The notes under the pieces: generated by a model
Databases searched by the model: none
What the model was told of the DNA's origin: nothing
Seen by the model: the letters and a program-made list of their open reading frames with translations, nothing else
Translations under genes and position numbers: made by a program
Assembly: GCA_021286855.1 (NCBI GenBank)
Contig: JAJTBO010000013.1
Span: 1-64,000 of the forward strand
Length of the DNA stretch: 64,000 bases
Reading direction: 5' to 3'
DNA from: Hyphomicrobiales bacterium
Lineage (GTDB): Bacteria; Pseudomonadota; Alphaproteobacteria; Rhizobiales; Ancalomicrobiaceae
Shown here: one piece after another, positions 55,407 to 64,000 of the stretch
How positions within the stretch are numbered: the first letter of the stretch is position 1
How the letters are laid out: each line of letters begins with the position of its first letter

Positions 55407-56027
55407 TCAGCACAGTCCCGCGGTCTTCAGAAGGCGATGGGCCTGGATGATCTCCTGGAGGCGGGCTTCCTGAGAGCGATCGCCGCCGTTGGCGTCGGGA
55501 TGGTGACGCTTGACCAGATCCTTGTAGCGGGCGCGGATGTCCTCGGCACTCGCCGTCTCGGGGAGGCCGAGCGTGTCGAGCGCCTTCTTTTCCAGCGGTT
55601 TGGCGCGGCGGATCGGCTCCGGGCGAGGGGCGCGGGCGCGGCCGAACTGCAGGCGCGGGTCGCCGGAGCGGCGCGTCCAGTTCCTCGGCATCTCGAAGTC
55701 GGCGGGCGAGCGCGCGCGGCCGGTCTGGGAATCGGGGTTGACGCCCATGTTCCAGGTCGGGCGATGGCCGGTGCGGGCGTCCTCCTGAAAATCGGCGACG
55801 GCTTCTTCCTTCATGCCGGCGAAATAGTTGTAGGATTTGTTGTAGAGCCGGACATGGTCGAGGCAGAAGCGATGGTACTCGCCCTCGCGGCCGCGACCCA
55901 CCGGCGCGCGATGGGCGCCGGGCGCTTCGCAGCCCTCCCAATCGCACGGCGGAAACGAGCGCCGCGCGACCGATTCCGGGTCGGGCTTGATGCGAATGTG
56001 TTCGAAGAGGTCGAAATCCAGGGGCAT
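55407..56027 (-). CDS. J-domain protein with N-terminal cysteine cluster
   Basis: The 206-residue protein has a C-terminal J domain (about 148-206) with the HPD motif in VKRHHPDANGG. The N-terminal part holds CDWEGCEAPG and RFCLDHV cysteines, possibly a small zinc site. It should stimulate DnaK-type ATPase on unknown clients. Its place beside cobS and divergent bolA is conserved in related genomes. Confidence 0.87.
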   Translation of the reverse strand: MPLDFDLFEHIRIKPDPESVARRSFPPCDWEGCEAPGAHRAPVGRGREGEYHRFCLDHVRLYNKSYNYFAGMKEEAVADFQEDARTGHRPTWNMGVNPDSQTGRARSPADFEMPRNWTRRSGDPRLQFGRARAPRPEPIRRAKPLEKKALDTLGLPETASAEDIRARYKDLVKRHHPDANGGDRSQEARLQEIIQAHRLLKTAGLC

Positions 56028-56168
56028 CGCGCGATATTGGGGGTTCGAAGGGTTCGCTTCAAGCCTCCACCCGCGCGCGAGGCGCGGCGTGGGGCGTTTC
56101 GATCCGACCTCGACATGGTTAACATTTCATGGACGCGGCCGGCGCGCCGCCCGAGGAGACGAGGCTCG

Positions 56169-56450
56169 ATGACCTATCGCCAACGCATGATCGACAAGCT
56201 CACCGCCGCCTTTCAGCCGACCTTTCTCGAGGTGATCGACGAATCCGACCGCCATCACGGCCATGCCGGCGGCGGTCACGGAACGGCCGGTCCGCAGGAC
56301 CGGGGCGAGACGCATTTCGTGATCCAGATCGTGTCGCCGGCGTTTTCCGGCACGACGCGGCTGCAGCGCCATCGGATGATCAACGAGGTGGTGAAGCAGG
56401 AACTCGCCGAGCGGGTGCATGCGCTGACGATCGAGGCCGATCCCGCATGA
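56169..56450 (+). CDS. bolA: BolA family protein
   Basis: The 93-residue protein has the BolA fold with conserved HFVIQIVSPAF near 49-59 and RHRMINEVVKQEL near 67-79. A His/Gly-rich loop (HHGHAGGGHG, 29-38) is typical of the BolA1 type that pairs with monothiol glutaredoxins in Fe-S handling. It is divergent from the J-domain gene. Confidence 0.92.
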   Translation: MTYRQRMIDKLTAAFQPTFLEVIDESDRHHGHAGGGHGTAGPQDRGETHFVIQIVSPAFSGTTRLQRHRMINEVVKQELAERVHALTIEADPA

Positions 56451-56527
56451 CCCGAAGGCGGCTCGTCGCAGTTGTATTCTGCGATGCAGCTCGTTTTTCG
56501 GTTTTCCGTTAAGACTCTCTTGGCAGG

Positions 56528-56558
56528 TCGGAGGGCAAGAATTTCACTCGCCCTCCGA
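56528..56558 (+). other. Stem-loop just upstream of the GGDEF gene
   Basis: A perfect 9-bp stem (TCGGAGGGC with GCCCTCCGA) with a 13-nt loop ends 16 nt before the chosen start codon. It may be the bolA terminator or a structured leader; the only GGAGG-like sequence upstream is in its left arm. Confidence 0.5.
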
Positions 56559-56573
56559 TCCCTCTTCCACGAC

Positions 56574-57761
56574 ATGTTCGGCTCGATGCAGGCGCTCGAC
56601 GTTCAAACGCTGGTGTTGGTGTCGTCCCTGATCCTGGGGGCGCTCGGCGTCCTGTTCCTGATCAACTGGCGGGACGACCGCTCGCGGGTCGAGCTCGCCG
56701 ACTGGGGCGTCGGTTTCCTCCTGGTGGTGCCGGGGGTGGTGCTGATCGGCCGGCGCGGCGAAATCTCCGACCTGTGGTCGATCTGGGCGGCGAACGCCTT
56801 CGTGCTGACCGCCTATGGGATGATCCTCAGCGGGGCGATGCGTTTCGTCGATCGGCGTCCGGCTCCCGGCGTCGCTCTGGCGGGCGCGGCGGTGTGGAGC
56901 CTGTTGTGCCTGTGGCCGACGTTCTTCGAACGTTTCGATCTGCGCGTGATCGCCGTTTCGGCGATCTGCTTCGTCCAGATCGGCCTCGTGGCGCATCTCC
57001 TTTGGGAGCGGCGACGGATCGAGCCGTTGCCCTCGCTCGGGCGTTCGGCGGTCGGGGCGGCGATCGTCGCCGGTCTGCAAGGGGCGCGTGGGCTCTTCAT
57101 GGCGATCGCGCCGAGCGAGCTGTCCGGTTCGGAGGCGTTGCGCCAGTCGCATCTGCCCTGGATGTCGCTGGCGCTCCTGGTGATCAGCCTGTTCGCCGCA
57201 CACATGATGTTGTCGATGTCGGCGGAACGGGCGGAGCAGCGTCACCGTCGCCGGGCCGACAGCGACGATCTGACCGGTCTGCTCAGCCGTCGCGCCTTCG
57301 TCGAGCGGGCGACGGCGCGGCTCGCCGCGGCGCCGGATCGCGGCGCGCTGATGTTCTTCGACATCGACCGGTTCAAGTCGATCAACGACACGCACGGCCA
57401 CGCGGTCGGCGACGCCGTGTTGGTCGCCTTCGCGCGCTTGGTCGAGACGCGTCTGGCGCCCGACGACCTCTTCGCGCGGTGGGGCGGCGAGGAGTTCGTC
57501 CTGTTCGCCGTCGATCACGATTTCGTGGCGGGCCGGCGTCTGGCGGAGGAGATCCGGCGCGACTTCGCCGAGCTCGACTTCGGCCTGGGCGCGGCGCTCG
57601 GCGCGACGGTGAGCGTCGGGCTGGCCGCGCCGGCGCTGATCGGATCGGATCTCGATCGGCTGGTCGCCTCCGCCGACGCCGGCGTCTACGCCGCCAAGCG
57701 GGCCGGGCGCGATCGGGTCGAGGCGGTGACGCCCGACGAGCGCCGGGCCGCTCGCGCCTGA
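56574..57761 (+). CDS. Membrane GGDEF protein (probable diguanylate cyclase)
   Basis: The 395-residue protein has six or seven N-terminal transmembrane helices (about 8-215) and a C-terminal GGDEF domain (about 228-385) with the GGEEF motif at 304-308 and FFDIDRFKSIND near 261-272. The RxxD inhibitory site expected five residues before GGEEF is absent, so product inhibition may be lost. The start at 56574 lacks a clear ribosome site; an ATG at 56484 is an alternative. Confidence 0.88.
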   Translation: MFGSMQALDVQTLVLVSSLILGALGVLFLINWRDDRSRVELADWGVGFLLVVPGVVLIGRRGEISDLWSIWAANAFVLTAYGMILSGAMRFVDRRPAPGVALAGAAVWSLLCLWPTFFERFDLRVIAVSAICFVQIGLVAHLLWERRRIEPLPSLGRSAVGAAIVAGLQGARGLFMAIAPSELSGSEALRQSHLPWMSLALLVISLFAAHMMLSMSAERAEQRHRRRADSDDLTGLLSRRAFVERATARLAAAPDRGALMFFDIDRFKSINDTHGHAVGDAVLVAFARLVETRLAPDDLFARWGGEEFVLFAVDHDFVAGRRLAEEIRRDFAELDFGLGAALGATVSVGLAAPALIGSDLDRLVASADAGVYAAKRAGRDRVEAVTPDERRAARA

Positions 57762-57765
57762 GGCC

Positions 57766-58887
57766 TCAGCCGGCCAATTCTTCTTCGAGGAAGTCGCGGA
57801 CCTGTTCCGGCACGACGTCGTCGGCGACGAAGGCTTCGCCGACGCCGCGGGTCAGGATGAAGGTCAGGCGACCGCGCTTGACCTTCTTGTCCTGAAAGAT
57901 CGCCCGCATGAGGTCGTCGACCGAGCCGACGCCGCCGGGGATGTCGGAGATCTTCGTCGGCAGGCCGGCGGCGGAAAGGTGGGCGGCGACGCGGGCGGCG
58001 TCGTCGGGCGAGACGAGGTTCAGCCGGGCGGAGAAGCGATGCGCCAGCGCCATGCCGATCGCCACCGCCTCGCCGTGGACGAGACGCTCGGCGTCGTAGT
58101 CGCAGGCGGTCTCGAAGGCGTGGCCGAAGGTGTGGCCGAGGTTGAGGAGGGCGCGCGGGCCCTGCTCGGTCTCGTCGATGCGCACCACTTCGGCCTTGGC
58201 GCGGCAGGAGGCGGCGATGGCGCCGATGCGGGCGGGGCCGCCGGCGAAGATCTCGGCGCGGTTGGCGTCGAGCCAATCGAAGAACTCGGCGTCGTCGATC
58301 AGGCCGTATTTCACCACCTCGGCGTAGCCGGCGCGCAGGTGGCGCGGGTCGAGCGTGTCGAGGGCGGCGGTGTCGGCCATCACCAGGGCGGGCTGATGGA
58401 ACAGGCCGACGAGGTTCTTGCCGTGGCGGGTGTTGATGCCGGTCTTGCCGCCGACCGAGCTGTCGACCTGGGAGAGCAGCGTCGTCGGCATCTGCACGAA
58501 GCGCATGCCGCGGCGGACGACGCCGGCGGCGAAGCCGACGAGGTCGCCGATGACGCCGCCGCCGAGCGCGATCAGGAGATCGCCGCGCTCGAGCCGGGCG
58601 GAGAGCACGCCGTCGACGACGCTCTCCAGCGTCTCGAAGCTCTTGGAGCCTTCGCCCGGCGACACCACGATCGAGGCGAAGCCGAGCCCGGCCTCGGTCA
58701 GAGAAGCGGCGACCGTGTCGAGATGACGTTCGGCGACGGTTTCGTCGGTGATCACGGCGTAACGGCTGCCGGGAAAGCGGCGGGCGAGCTCATCGCCGGC
58801 GGCGGCGAGCAGGCCGGGACCGATCAGGATGTCGTAGGAGCGGTCGGCGAGATCCACCGGCACGACGGTCGGGGCGGGGGTGGTCAT
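57766..58887 (-). CDS. aroB: AroB, 3-dehydroquinate synthase
   Basis: The 373-residue enzyme has the NAD-binding GGGVIGDLVGFAAG near 105-118, the MPTTLLSQVDSSVGGKTGIN-type region near 133-152 and the zinc ligand stretch GHTFGHAFE near 249-257. It makes dehydroquinate in the shikimate pathway. It overlaps aroK by ATGA. Confidence 0.95.
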   Translation of the reverse strand: MTTPAPTVVPVDLADRSYDILIGPGLLAAAGDELARRFPGSRYAVITDETVAERHLDTVAASLTEAGLGFASIVVSPGEGSKSFETLESVVDGVLSARLERGDLLIALGGGVIGDLVGFAAGVVRRGMRFVQMPTTLLSQVDSSVGGKTGINTRHGKNLVGLFHQPALVMADTAALDTLDPRHLRAGYAEVVKYGLIDDAEFFDWLDANRAEIFAGGPARIGAIAASCRAKAEVVRIDETEQGPRALLNLGHTFGHAFETACDYDAERLVHGEAVAIGMALAHRFSARLNLVSPDDAARVAAHLSAAGLPTKISDIPGGVGSVDDLMRAIFQDKKVKRGRLTFILTRGVGEAFVADDVVPEQVRDFLEEELAG

Positions 58888-59486
58888 GGCGTGTCTCCGG
58901 TCGGGGCCGTGCAGTCGAAGTGGGCGGCGAGAGCGGCGAGGATCTCCTCGGTCATCACCTCTTTGGAGGCGTCGCGCGACCTCACCGTGACGTCGGCGAG
59001 GGCGTAGACGGGGTAACGTTCGGCGACGAGGCGGCGCAGCGTGCCTTCCGGGTCGGGGCTCTGGAGGAGCGGCCGGGTCGGCCGGTGGCGGATGCGCTGG
59101 AAGAGCACGCCGGGGTCGGCCTCGATCCACACCGAGACGCCGGCGGCGGCGATGGCGGCGCGGGTGTCGGCGTTCATGAAGGCGCCGCCGCCGGTCGCCA
59201 GGATCTGCGGGCCGGCGGCGAGCAGGCGGGCGATCACCTTGCGTTCGCCGTCGCGAAAGTGGGTCTCGCCGTGTTTGGCGAAGATTTCGGCGACGGTGAG
59301 CGCCGCCGCCTTCTCGATCTCCTGATCGAGGTCGACGAAGGGCAGGTCGAGGCGTTGGGCGACCTTGCGGCCGAGCGTGGTCTTGCCGGCGCCCATCATG
59401 CCGACGAAGACCAACGACCGCGCGCCGAGGGCGGTTCGGATCCGGTCGAGGGTGGCGTCGGCGACGCGTCGGATGTCGTGGTTCAT
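58884..59486 (-). CDS. aroK: AroK, shikimate kinase
   Basis: The 200-residue kinase has Walker A GMMGAGKTT near 29-37, substrate residues in DLDQEIEK near 52-59 and GGGAF near 98-102. It phosphorylates shikimate. The ATG at 59486 gives about 20 residues before the P-loop core. The aroK-aroB order, divergent from xerD, is conserved in Rhizobiales. Confidence 0.94.
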   Translation of the reverse strand: MNHDIRRVADATLDRIRTALGARSLVFVGMMGAGKTTLGRKVAQRLDLPFVDLDQEIEKAAALTVAEIFAKHGETHFRDGERKVIARLLAAGPQILATGGGAFMNADTRAAIAAAGVSVWIEADPGVLFQRIRHRPTRPLLQSPDPEGTLRRLVAERYPVYALADVTVRSRDASKEVMTEEILAALAAHFDCTAPTGDTP

Positions 59487-59662
59487 CGGCTCCCGTCCCG
59501 GCGACGCGAGTGTCGCCGCCTCAGGCGGTGAGGTTTGGGACCAAGCACGCCGTTCCGTCAAGCGGCGCGAAGACCTCCCTTGCGCGAAGGCGGCGAGATC
59601 TGAAACTCTGCCGCGGTGCGGGATCGGGACTCGCAGGCGATTCGTTCGATGGGAGAGACGGC

Positions 59663-59809
59663 ATGCCGACGCTGATGCGGCTGATCGTCGGACTGATGAT
59701 CCTCGCCATCCTCGGCGGCGCGGCGGTGTGGGCGCTCGCGACCTTCGTCGATCCGCATCCGCGCGAGATGGTGGTGCGGGTGCCGCAGGAGCGGCTGGAG
59801 GGGCGCTGA
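59663..59809 (+). CDS. Small single-pass membrane protein upstream of xerD
   Basis: The 48-residue product has one hydrophobic segment (about 6-27) and a charged C-terminus. The ATG has a GGGAGAGACGG site. Its place between aroK and xerD and 3-bp gap to xerD suggest a real small gene. The function is unknown. Confidence 0.55.
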   Translation: MPTLMRLIVGLMILAILGGAAVWALATFVDPHPREMVVRVPQERLEGR

Positions 59810-59812
59810 GGC

Positions 59813-60778
59813 ATGAGCGGCGGCGCGGCGCATCTCGTCGAGAGCTTCCTCGAGGCGATGGCGGTGGAGCGCGGCGCGGCGGCGGCGACGCTCGACGCCT
59901 ATGGCCGCGATCTCGCCGATTGGCTCGGCCATCTCGTCCGCGCCGGCCGCGATCCGAAGACGGCGCAAGCCGAGGACGTCGCCCGCCACATGGCGGAGCT
60001 CGCCGGCCGCGGCTTCGAGGCGACCACCCAGGCGCGGCATCTCTCGGCGATCCGGCAGTTCCACCGTTTCCTCTATGCCGAAGGCGTGCGCGGCGACGAT
60101 CCGACCGGGACGATCGACGCGCCGAAGAAGCGGCGGGCGTTGCCGAAGGTGCTGAGCGAGGACGAGGTCGATCGGTTGATCGAGACGGCGCGACGCGACG
60201 CCGAGGAGGAGAGCGATCCGCCGCGCAGCGTCGCCGAGCGGGCGCGGGCGCGCCGGCTCTACGCGCTGATCGAGACGGCCTATGCGACGGGCATGCGCGT
60301 CTCCGAGCTGGTCGGGCTGCCGGCGAGCGCCGTCCGCGGCGAGGCGCCGTTTCTGATGGTGCGCGGCAAGGGCGACAAGGAGCGGCTGGTCCCCCTGTCG
60401 GCGCGGGCGCGGGGCGCGATGAGCGCCCATCTGGAAACCGTCGCGGCGAGCGGACGGGGCGGCGGACGTTGGCTCTTTCCCTCGTGGAGCGAGAGCGGCC
60501 ACGTCACTCGGCAGGCCTTCGCCCGCGACCTCAAGGCGCTCGCCGAGCGGATCGGGGTGTCGTCGGCGGCGGTGTCGCCGCACGTGCTGCGGCACGCCTT
60601 CGCCAGCCACATCCTGGCGCACGGGGCGGACCTGCGCGTCGTCCAGCAGTTGCTCGGCCACGCCGACATCTCGACGACGCAGATCTACACCCACGTGCTC
60701 GACGAACGCCTGCGCGAACTGGTCGAGACGAAGCATCCGCTGGCCGCCGGAGGGGGCGGCGACGGCGGGCCGGCTTGA
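59813..60778 (+). CDS. xerD: XerD-type tyrosine recombinase
   Basis: The 321-residue recombinase has an N-terminal SAM-like domain and the catalytic residues R162, K187, H257, R260, H283 and nucleophile Y292. XerD with XerC resolves chromosome dimers at dif. It is a core gene at a conserved location, not an integron or phage integrase. Confidence 0.9.
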   Translation: MSGGAAHLVESFLEAMAVERGAAAATLDAYGRDLADWLGHLVRAGRDPKTAQAEDVARHMAELAGRGFEATTQARHLSAIRQFHRFLYAEGVRGDDPTGTIDAPKKRRALPKVLSEDEVDRLIETARRDAEEESDPPRSVAERARARRLYALIETAYATGMRVSELVGLPASAVRGEAPFLMVRGKGDKERLVPLSARARGAMSAHLETVAASGRGGGRWLFPSWSESGHVTRQAFARDLKALAERIGVSSAAVSPHVLRHAFASHILAHGADLRVVQQLLGHADISTTQIYTHVLDERLRELVETKHPLAAGGGGDGGPA

Positions 60779-60917
60779 CATTCGGGGGCGGGCATGGCGA
60801 TTTGCCGGCCATGAAACGGACGCCGGACCCATCCGGCGCGAAGGGTTCGACCGACCGCGCCGCGAGACGGACGCCGCCTCGCCCGACCCCTTCCACGCTC
60901 AGCGGACAAAGCCCGAC

Positions 60918-61871
60918 ATGCGCAGCTATCTCGAATTCGAAAAGCCGGTCGCCGATCTCGAAGGGCAGATCCAGGAGCTGCGCACCGTCGCCGACAAGGA
61001 TCAGGCGGTCGACGTCGCCGAGGAGATCGCCAAGCTCGAGGCCAAGGCCGCGACGGCCCTGGTCGAGCTCTATCAGAAGCTGACCCCTTGGCAGAAGACG
61101 CAGGTCGCCCGCCACCCCGATCGGCCGCATTTCTTCGACTACGTGGCGCAGCTCGTCGAGGACTTCACGCCGCTCGCCGGCGACCGTGGTTTCGGCGAAG
61201 ACGCGGCGATCGTCGGCGGCTTCGGTCGGTTCCGTGGGCAGCCGGTCTGCGTCATGGGCCACGAGAAGGGCTCCGACACGGCGTCGCGTCTGAAGCACAA
61301 CTTCGGCATGGCGAAGCCCGAGGGCTATCGCAAGGCGGTCAGGCTGATGGAGACGGCGGAGCGCTTCGGCCTGCCGGTGATCAGTCTGGTCGACACCGCC
61401 GGCGCCTATCCGGGCATCGGCGCGGAGGAGCGCGGCCAAGCGGAGGCGATCGCGCGCTCGACCGACGCCTGCCTCGGCCTCGGCGTCGCCAACGTCTCGG
61501 TGATCATCGGCGAGGGCGGCTCGGGCGGCGCGATCGCGATCGCGGCGACCAATCGGGTCTACATGCTCGAGCATGCGATCTATTCGGTGATCTCGCCGGA
61601 AGGCGCGGCCTCGATCCTGTGGCGCGACAGCGCCCGGGCGCAGGACGCGGCGACGGGGATGAAGATCACCGCGCAGGACCTGCTCAAGTTCAAAGTGATC
61701 GACGGCATCGTCTCCGAGCCGGTGGGCGGCGCGCACCGCAACGTCGAAGAGGTGATCGCGGCGGCCGGCGAGGCGATCGCCGGGGCGCTCGCCGACCTCG
61801 CCGGACTCTCGCCGGACCAGCTGCGCGACGCGCGCCACGAGAAGTTCCTGGCGATCGGGCGCTCGCTCTGA
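60918..61871 (+). CDS. accA: AccA, acetyl-CoA carboxylase carboxyltransferase alpha subunit
   Basis: The 317-residue protein has an N-terminal coiled coil (about 8-50) and the crotonase-like core with GEGGSGGAIAIA near 196-207 and YSVISPEG near 223-230. It transfers carboxyl from biotin to acetyl-CoA with AccD. It starts 139 bp after xerD. No promoter element is obvious. Confidence 0.96.
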   Translation: MRSYLEFEKPVADLEGQIQELRTVADKDQAVDVAEEIAKLEAKAATALVELYQKLTPWQKTQVARHPDRPHFFDYVAQLVEDFTPLAGDRGFGEDAAIVGGFGRFRGQPVCVMGHEKGSDTASRLKHNFGMAKPEGYRKAVRLMETAERFGLPVISLVDTAGAYPGIGAEERGQAEAIARSTDACLGLGVANVSVIIGEGGSGGAIAIAATNRVYMLEHAIYSVISPEGAASILWRDSARAQDAATGMKITAQDLLKFKVIDGIVSEPVGGAHRNVEEVIAAAGEAIAGALADLAGLSPDQLRDARHEKFLAIGRSL

Positions 61872-62181
61872 GCGTCCCGAAACGGGACGATCGTTCACCC
61901 GAGCTTCACCACCTCGACGCCGAAGCGTCGGTAGGAACGCGATTTTGCCGCAAATCGGGTTATGAGGTAGAGTGCGTGCGTCAAAGTGGGGGACGAGTGC
62001 GTCGAACCGGTTTCCGCTTCGGTAACCAAGTCGCAACTCCGAAGGCCCAGGATGAGCGTTCCGAACCGAGTTCGTTTCCGTGTGGCGGGACGACGACGGG
62101 GAGGGGTCGAGAGTTTCGTCGGCGAGCGGCCCGAGAGGCGGTCGCCGACATGGGGTTCGACGTCTGCGTTCGGGTGGATGG
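61872..62181. other. Intergenic region between accA and the L,D-transpeptidase gene
   Basis: The 310 bp hold a small hairpin CGTCCCG-AAA-CGGGACG at 61873-61889 directly after accA, probably its weak terminator, and a CGATTT-N6-AAATCG repeat at 61940-61957 that could be an operator for the next gene. No coding sequence is supported. Confidence 0.5.
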
Positions 62182-63459
62182 ATGAAGATCGAGACTGTCC
62201 TGCGGCTCGCCGCCGCCGCCGTCATGGGCCTTTTCGTGGCCTCGTGTCAGGACGAAATGGCGTCGACGCTGGGAGGGCCCGGCAAGGCGACGCGACCGCT
62301 CAACGCCAAGATCGTGGCCCAGATGGACGAGAAGGGCATGCGCAAGGAGGATCCGATCCTCGTGCGCGCCTTCAAGCAGGAAGCGACGCTGGAGATCTGG
62401 AAGCGCGACCGGACCGGTCGGTTCGCGCTGCTGAAGAGCTATCCGATGTGCGCCTGGGGCGGCACGCTCGGGCCGAAGATCAAGGAAGGCGACAAGCAGT
62501 CGCCGGAGGGGTTCTACACCGTCACGCCGGGGCGGATGAACCCGAACTCGCAATTCTACCTCGCCTATGACGTCGGCTATCCCAACGCCTTCGACCGCGC
62601 CTTCGGGCGGACCGGCGCGGCGGTGATGGTGCACGGCGGCTGCACCGGCTCGGCCGGCTGCTTCGTGATGACCGACGAGCAGGTCGAGGAGATCTACGGG
62701 CTCGCCCGCGAGGCCTTCAACGGCGGGCAGAAGTCGTTCCAGGTTCAGGCCTTCCCCTTCCGCATGACGGCGGAGAACCTGGCCAAGAACCGCAAGAACC
62801 CGAACATGGCGTTCTGGAAGAACATCAAGCAGGGTTACGACCATTTCGAGGTGACGAAGCTCGAGCCGAAGGTCGAGGTCTGCGACAAGCGCTACGTCTT
62901 CGACGCGCACACCACCGATCCGAACTCGACCATGTTCAACCCGACCGGCGCCTGCCCGGCCTACGAGGTGCCGAGCGAGTTGAAGACCGCCGTCGCCGCC
63001 AAGGAGGCGGAGGACGACAAGGCGTTCAAGGTCGCCGTCGCCGAGATCGAGGATCAGGCGCGGCAGGCGGAAGACCGGGCTCGCAAGATGGAAGAGCGGG
63101 CGATCGCGGATGCGCGCGAGAAGGCCAAGCCGCAGCCGGGCGTCAAGTTCGCCAGCTGGCTCGGCGCGAAGCCGGACGCCTCCGACGAGGCCGTCGGCGA
63201 CTTCTCGGCGGCGGGCATGCCGGTGGCGGTGCCGCTGCCGAAGGCGTCGCCGCGCAGCTTCGGCCCGACCCGGGTCGCGGCCGTGCAGGCCGGCGGCGTC
63301 GAGGTCGCGCCGGCGGCTCCGGCGGCGGCGTCGGAGGGCATGGCCGATCGTCTGTTCGGCTTCGTCGCGCCGCAGAAGCCGGCCGATCCGGCCGCCCAGG
63401 CGGTCCACGGCGGCGACGACAAGCCGCTGTGGAAGAAGATCAATCCGTTCGGCGGCTGA
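62182..63459 (+). CDS. YafK-like L,D-transpeptidase lipoprotein
   Basis: The 425-residue protein has a lipoprotein signal with Cys22 (FVASC) and a YkuD/YafK catalytic domain (about 60-280) with H150 and SAGC (156-159), where C159 is the nucleophile. The C-terminal 140 residues include a charged coiled-coil-like stretch (about 270-315) and an Ala/Pro-rich tail. It should modify or cleave peptidoglycan cross-links or lipoprotein attachment. The ATG at 62182 fits the lipoprotein signal. Confidence 0.88.
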   Translation: MKIETVLRLAAAAVMGLFVASCQDEMASTLGGPGKATRPLNAKIVAQMDEKGMRKEDPILVRAFKQEATLEIWKRDRTGRFALLKSYPMCAWGGTLGPKIKEGDKQSPEGFYTVTPGRMNPNSQFYLAYDVGYPNAFDRAFGRTGAAVMVHGGCTGSAGCFVMTDEQVEEIYGLAREAFNGGQKSFQVQAFPFRMTAENLAKNRKNPNMAFWKNIKQGYDHFEVTKLEPKVEVCDKRYVFDAHTTDPNSTMFNPTGACPAYEVPSELKTAVAAKEAEDDKAFKVAVAEIEDQARQAEDRARKMEERAIADAREKAKPQPGVKFASWLGAKPDASDEAVGDFSAAGMPVAVPLPKASPRSFGPTRVAAVQAGGVEVAPAAPAAASEGMADRLFGFVAPQKPADPAAQAVHGGDDKPLWKKINPFGG

Positions 63460-63487
63460 GCGTCGCGATCGGAGGACGAGGGGTTCG

Positions 63488-63522
63488 GAAGGGCCGTCGC
63501 GGACATGCCGTGGCGGCCCTTC
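63488..63522 (+). terminator. Stem-loop after the L,D-transpeptidase gene
   Basis: A 9-bp stem (GAAGGGCCG with CGGCCCTTC) with a 17-nt loop lies 28 nt after the stop codon, followed by GTCGTGTCG. It is probably a terminator. Confidence 0.5.
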
Positions 63523-63622
63523 GTCGTGTCGTGGCGGGCGTCCGTCGGGTCGTGGCGGGGCCGTGTCGTGGTCGGTCGGCGGGTCTCGAGCGAGAAGGGG
63601 GCCGGCAACCGGAGGGCATACG

Positions 63623-64000
63623 ATGTTGGTGCAGACGCTGCGGCTGAAGAAGGGCTGGACCCAGGAGCAACTGGCGCTGGTCAGCGGCCTCAGCGTCCGC
63701 ACCATCCAACGCATTTAGAAGGGCGAGGCGGCGAGCGCCGAATCGCTCAAGGCCCTGGCGGCTGCCTTCGACATCGACTTCCTCGATCTGAAGGAACCCG
63801 ACATGACCGCCACGACCACGCTTTCCACCCCCGCCGCGTCGCTCGACGCGGAGACGCTCCTCGCCTTCGACCACGTTCGCCGCAAGCGGAAGTTCCAGAT
63901 GGGGCTGCTCGCCTGGGCCCTGGTCACTCCCGCGCTGTTCGCGGTCAACCTCGTCACCGGCTCGAAGCACCTGTGGGCGATCTGGCCGGCGCTGTTCTGG
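63623..64000 (+). pseudogene. XRE-type HTH regulator gene with an in-frame TAG, cut by the window end
   Basis: From an ATG with a GGAGG site the frame encodes an XRE-type helix-turn-helix (KGWTQEQLALVSGLSVRTIQRI). A TAG then stands at 63716-63718 where related proteins have Glu (RIEKGE). The same frame continues open to the window end: KGEAASAESLKALAAAFDID, then at about 63880 a hydrophobic segment of a 2TM-like domain. One GAG-to-TAG change explains the break. A downstream ATG at 63803 could allow separate translation of the membrane part. Only the first part of the gene is in the window. Confidence 0.75.

Noticed and set aside
59813-60778. Tyrosine recombinase as an island integrase
   Set aside because: Its sequence and its place beside aroK and accA are those of core XerD, about 22 kb from the denitrification genes.

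Overview
The window is GC-rich bacterial DNA with very dense, mostly ATGA- or GTGA-overlapping genes. Its housekeeping content (TrcR/DUF1013, DUF1192-recF, cobS-cobT with a J-domain protein and bolA, aroK-aroB divergent from xerD, rpmB beside DUF3108) is typical of Alphaproteobacteria, most likely Hyphomicrobiales. No rRNA, tRNA, insertion sequence or CRISPR array was seen.

Positions 52-37777 form a contiguous denitrification island that encodes every step from nitrate to N2. Four gene groups lie end to end. (1) A leftward nos operon of the clade II type: nosZ, two diheme cytochromes c, nosB, nosD, nosG, nosH, nosF, nosL, nosY, ending in a menA-like prenyltransferase and a TlpA-like thioredoxin; nosR is absent. 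(2) A leftward periplasmic nitrate reductase operon napFDAGHBC. (3) A leftward NO reductase operon norCBQDEF. (4) A rightward cd1 nitrite reductase operon: nirS, a NapC/NirT-type cytochrome fused to a second haem domain, a cupredoxin, nirC, nirF, fused nirDL, nirG, nirH, nirJ, nirN. A DUF2946 protein, a BASS transporter and a small exported protein fill the gaps.

Electrons should leave the quinol pool through NapC, NapGH, NosGH/NosB and the NirT-like fusion. Periplasmic cytochromes and the cupredoxin then pass them to NapAB, NirS, NorCB and NosZ. NosDFYL supply copper and sulfur for NosZ. NirF, NirDL/G/H, NirJ and NirN make haem d1.

The most interesting regulatory signal is a composite promoter. 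FNR/DNR-type boxes precede nosZ, nirS and napF, and each is followed by the same inverted repeat TCACG-N4-CGTGA: exactly 7 bp downstream in nosZ and nirS, 2 bp downstream in napF. A perfect box followed by a rho-independent terminator upstream of norC suggests a short regulated RNA. Strong hairpins follow napA, napD, nirS, norB, nosZ and the second nos cytochrome, so catalytic subunits may be made in excess over accessory proteins.

Positions 37866-64000 are mostly core genome: recF, DUF1192, a RibD-C reductase, a cupin, a quinone oxidoreductase, trcR, a family 2 glycosyltransferase, DUF2478, cysD-cysNC, two DUF3108 proteins around rpmB and a VUT/YhhQ transporter, a phytase-like esterase, cobT-cobS, a J-domain protein, bolA, a GGDEF protein, aroB-aroK, xerD, accA, a YafK-like L,D-transpeptidase and, at the right edge, an HTH regulator gene broken by an in-frame TAG. 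A 0.7 kb intergenic region at 47455-48186 carries three copies of a degenerate repeat.
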